Positions 61,485-64,000 of a DNA stretch of 64,000 bases are shown here, piece after piece. Origin of the DNA: Trichinella spiralis (taxonomy: Eukaryota > Nematoda > Enoplea > Trichinellida > Trichinellidae); assembly GCA_000181795.3 (NCBI GenBank), contig CM012955.1, positions 13,987,108 through 14,051,107 on the forward strand, written 5' to 3'. Position numbers and translations under genes: made by a program. Positions within the stretch are counted from its first letter, which is position 1. Every line of letters begins with the position of its first letter. The notes beneath the pieces were generated by a model that searched no databases, was not told the origin of the DNA, and saw nothing but the letters and a program-made list of their open reading frames with translations.

Positions 61485-61528
61485 CTGAAGCTCAGAAATC
61501 TAGACTGAACAAACCATGAGCAAGACAT

Positions 61529-62379
61529 GCTGAAAAAAATAAAACAAATTTAAAGTTGGTAAAAGCAAATTGAAACAAAAACAAATTAAAATAAAATATT
61601 TGAAGTGGTTGATTAGCAGAATTTCACTAGTATCAACAGATCATACTAAAAGAAGGGGAATGCAAAAATCTGAAAAAATAACTAAAGTTTAAAATTTTCA
61701 TTTCCAAATCAAATTACTGAATAAATAACCATTTTTTAAAAGAATTATTGTTTCGTTGAAATGTAAATGCTATCACAGAGAAATATTAAAATATTTACAA
61801 TATTGTATTACAAAATAATTATCATCACTAAGTGATTTTCAAGTATAATTCAAAATTTCGAACACAATTTCAATTTGAATTTAACTGTCAAATTTTGATT
61901 ACAATTTTTAAAGTAACAACAAAATACGTTTCAAAAATTTATTACGAGAGTCAAATTTATTTTAAATTTATTTTAAAATACGAGAAATTCAAATTTAAAA
62001 AGTTCAACACAATATTTAAAAATTACAATACATTGAATTTTTGGTGACACTTTAAAATAATGACTTAAAAATTTACGTTTAAAGTTTAAAATTTTAAAAA
62101 TGCAGTGAACAAGTTCTATTTTATCACAGTTATTTTCACGAGATACAGTCAAGTGTGCGCCATCTTTTTTTGCTCTGGTTCGTAAGTGCAACTGCAATTT
62201 AACTTTTAGTTTAATTATTAATTAATCATATATGCTTAAGTGACAGCTTAATCGAATATATTTTTGCAGTTTATGTGTGATCAAATTTTACTTTTAAAAT
62301 AAGTGAAAACGAGAATAAGTCGTGTGTAGTTAAGCAAATTATTAAAATTTCGTCTGGAAAGTTGTATCTGTTGTAGAAG
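61529..62379. other. Divergent promoter interval
   Basis: AT-rich sequence between the divergently transcribed uS15m and phosphatase genes. It has long runs of A/T with AAATTT motifs and no supported exon. Confidence 0.45.
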
Positions 62380-63396
62380 ATGGATGAATCAAATGCAAGC
62401 AAATTGCAGCAAAAGAAACCTGAAGAGGAGGCTGGAACATCGACAGAAAAGAAAGGTAAGCTGAATCGCTTGAAAAAGATGTGGGACGGGCTCATTCAGC
62501 ACCTTTGTCCCAGAAGAACACGGAATGGCGTTAATTCAGATTCATCGTCAAATGATATTCCAAAATTGACAGTCGTTTTTGATTTGGTGAATTAATCTCA
62601 TTGGCAATAATTTAAAAATTTTAAATTCGTATTAAACTTCAATCTTTTTAAGGATTCGACGTTGATTTATTCCACAAGAGAAAAACTGTTTAGTAATCAG
62701 GAAAAAATTGATTCAATAAGAGTAAATATTTAAAATTTATTATTCATAATTGCTTTAATTGAAAATTATGTTTTCAGTATTTCGTGGCAATCAGACCGCA
62801 TTGCCGCGAAGTATTACAAGCCGTCCGAGAAGTCGCCAATATGATGGTGTATAGCGCTGGTACTCCTAAATACGTCCGTTATATTGTTCAGCTTCTCGAT
62901 CCAGAAGGAAAGCTTTTCGAGTAATAAACTGATTTGATATATTAGGAGCTATTTAAAAACCATACCTGTGAATAAATTTTATAATATTATTTTTCTTATA
63001 CCTTTTTAGCAAGGTACTGAACAGGAATAACTGTAAAATTAAAAATGATATCTATATAAAAGATCTTAAAAAAACGGGATGCATGTTAAAAAGGACGGTT
63101 TGGATAGATGATTTACCTGACTCTTTTCCGTTTCAAGTAACCAAATCACGCACAACATAAAATTCTACTGATTCAATTAATTTTTTTCACCGCTTTAGCC
63201 TTACAATGGGATAGTAATAAAGCACTGGACAGGGGATCCAGAAGATAATGAATTAATGGACGTGTTGAAAGTGATAATGCAGTTGACAAAAGAAGTATAT
63301 TTCAACATTTTACTAAAATTCGTATATTACTTATCCAATTTTAATTTTATTTAGAAAAATGTATGCTCATTCTTCAAGAAAAATTATAAACGATAA
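62380..63396 (+). CDS. FCP1/SCP-type (CTD small phosphatase-like) HAD protein
   Basis: Six exons: 62380-62586, 62653-62721, 62778-62920, 63010-63136, 63199-63294, 63355-63396; 684 nt, 227 aa, all in phase. A charged N-terminal 60 residues precede an FCP1-homology domain. Motif I is VVFDLDST (the DxDx(T/V) nucleophile/acid pair); motif II is MVYSAGTPKYV; motif III lies around KRTVWIDDLPDSF, matching the SCP/Dullard pattern 'IDNSP.SF'; the C-terminal W-x-G-D-P-E-D-N-E-L segment matches the family's 'D..D.EL'. Catalytic residues appear intact, so it is probably an active Ser/Thr phosphatase, though the 170-residue core is divergent (DST in place of DET). Substrate is unknown; relatives dephosphorylate the RNA polymerase II CTD or lipin. 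Confidence 0.88.
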
Positions 63397-63507
63397 TTAA
63401 CAAAGACCAAGTCATTAACGTTGTGCAAAACCATAGATATAATTCAATCCAATTATTTTTTTCATTTTTTTTATGAATTATGTGTAATAAACGTAATGCA
63501 ACTTACT

Positions 63508-63657
63508 TTAATAAATTGCACTAATGGTATTCCTTAGAATGGAAAATATTCAGAAATAACTGATCACAAAACCATCAGGGTCATTATTGCTCACTGTTTA
63601 CAAATTAGCTCAACACTAGCTGTTTTCTAGTTTGAACAGCCACAATTGTAGTGAAAA
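63508..63657 (+). pseudogene. Decayed duplicate of WAP-gene exon 3
   Basis: The segment from AAATTGCACTAATGGT to about 63657 aligns along its length with exon 3 of the WAP gene (59039-59210). Shared blocks include TTCAGAAAT, AAACCAT, GGTCA, TTGCTCA and CTGTTTACAAA, with scattered substitutions and small gaps. Several of the key Cys codons are altered (for example TGT to TAT) and in-frame stops are present. It lies 4.4 kb from the source and 112 nt beyond the phosphatase stop. No other WAP exons were found around it. Confidence 0.7.
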
Positions 63658-64000
63658 ATATTTTCTTTTCTGGAAGCTACATCATTTTCTATTTTTGTTT
63701 GTATGATTTTGCTTGATGCTTATAGAATATTTCATTTATTTTTTTCTATCTTTCTGCTTTCATATTTTCCCTTTACCTTTTTTCAGTTTTATAATTTTAC
63801 AAAATTACACTTAAAAAATTTTTTTCATCTTTTTTTCCATAATATCATTTCCTTTTATTCTGATTTTTCTTTAAATTTTCTTTTATTACTATTTTTCATT
63901 TTTATTTGCATATGTAAGTGACTGAAAGCATCTTCATTGCATGAACACAATAAATAAGATCTGTTACAATTCTTCCAGACATAACAAAAGCATAACACAG

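Noticed and set aside
1-64000. CRISPR arrays, rRNA, tRNA and prokaryotic operons
   Set aside because: No regular direct-repeat/spacer array, no recognisable rRNA, no convincing tRNA A/B boxes; the spliced genes are eukaryotic. Simple repeats here are microsatellites.

Overview
This is a eukaryotic, AT-rich window with spliced genes. Introns are often only 50-70 nt, acceptors are mostly of the TTTCAG/TTTNAG type, and gene islands are separated by long low-complexity stretches. Domain content (PAN/Apple-like modules, a spliced WAP protein, a ptb-1-type PTB, a LET-99/DEPDC1-type protein) and the acceptor style point to a nematode, possibly a clade I/enoplean worm. That taxonomic call is inference. 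No prokaryotic operons, CRISPR arrays or rRNA were seen.

Layout. 1-3184 (-): membrane protein with a large Cys-rich ectodomain, a TSP1-like segment and EGF modules, running off the left edge. 3836-4249 (-): decayed Ty3/gypsy integrase fragment with a CT-rich repeat beside it. 9575-15735 (+): 14-exon secreted matrix-like protein with five 8-Cys PAN/Apple-like modules joined by acidic Ser/Thr linkers. 18062-20340 (+): secreted pancreatic-lipase-family enzyme. 20734-25731 (-): synaptotagmin-like protein whose C2 domains lack the calcium ligands. 26.5-34.7 kb: gene-poor. 35244-47904 (-): complete polypyrimidine tract-binding protein (PTB) gene, four RRMs, two candidate first exons. 50858-51940 (-): unrecognised single-pass membrane protein. 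53025-56826 (-): DEPDC1/LET-99-type DEP-domain protein. 57995-60439 (+): secreted three-WAP-domain protein. 60567-61484 (-): mitochondrial ribosomal protein uS15m. 62380-63396 (+): small FCP1/SCP-type CTD phosphatase-like protein. 63508-63657 (+): decayed copy of a WAP-gene exon.

The genes do not form an operon or one pathway. Four encode secreted or surface proteins; the rest are housekeeping or regulatory (RNA splicing, mitochondrial translation, membrane trafficking, cell division or polarity, phosphatase). The most striking observation is in the PTB gene. It keeps a 34-nt exon in RRM3 at the position of the mammalian autoregulatory exon. Skipping it gives a stop eight codons into the next exon, and pyrimidine-rich UCUUC-type tracts lie in both flanking introns on the transcribed strand.

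Exon boundaries were read by eye from GT/AG sites, reading-frame continuity and remembered family alignments. No searches were run.
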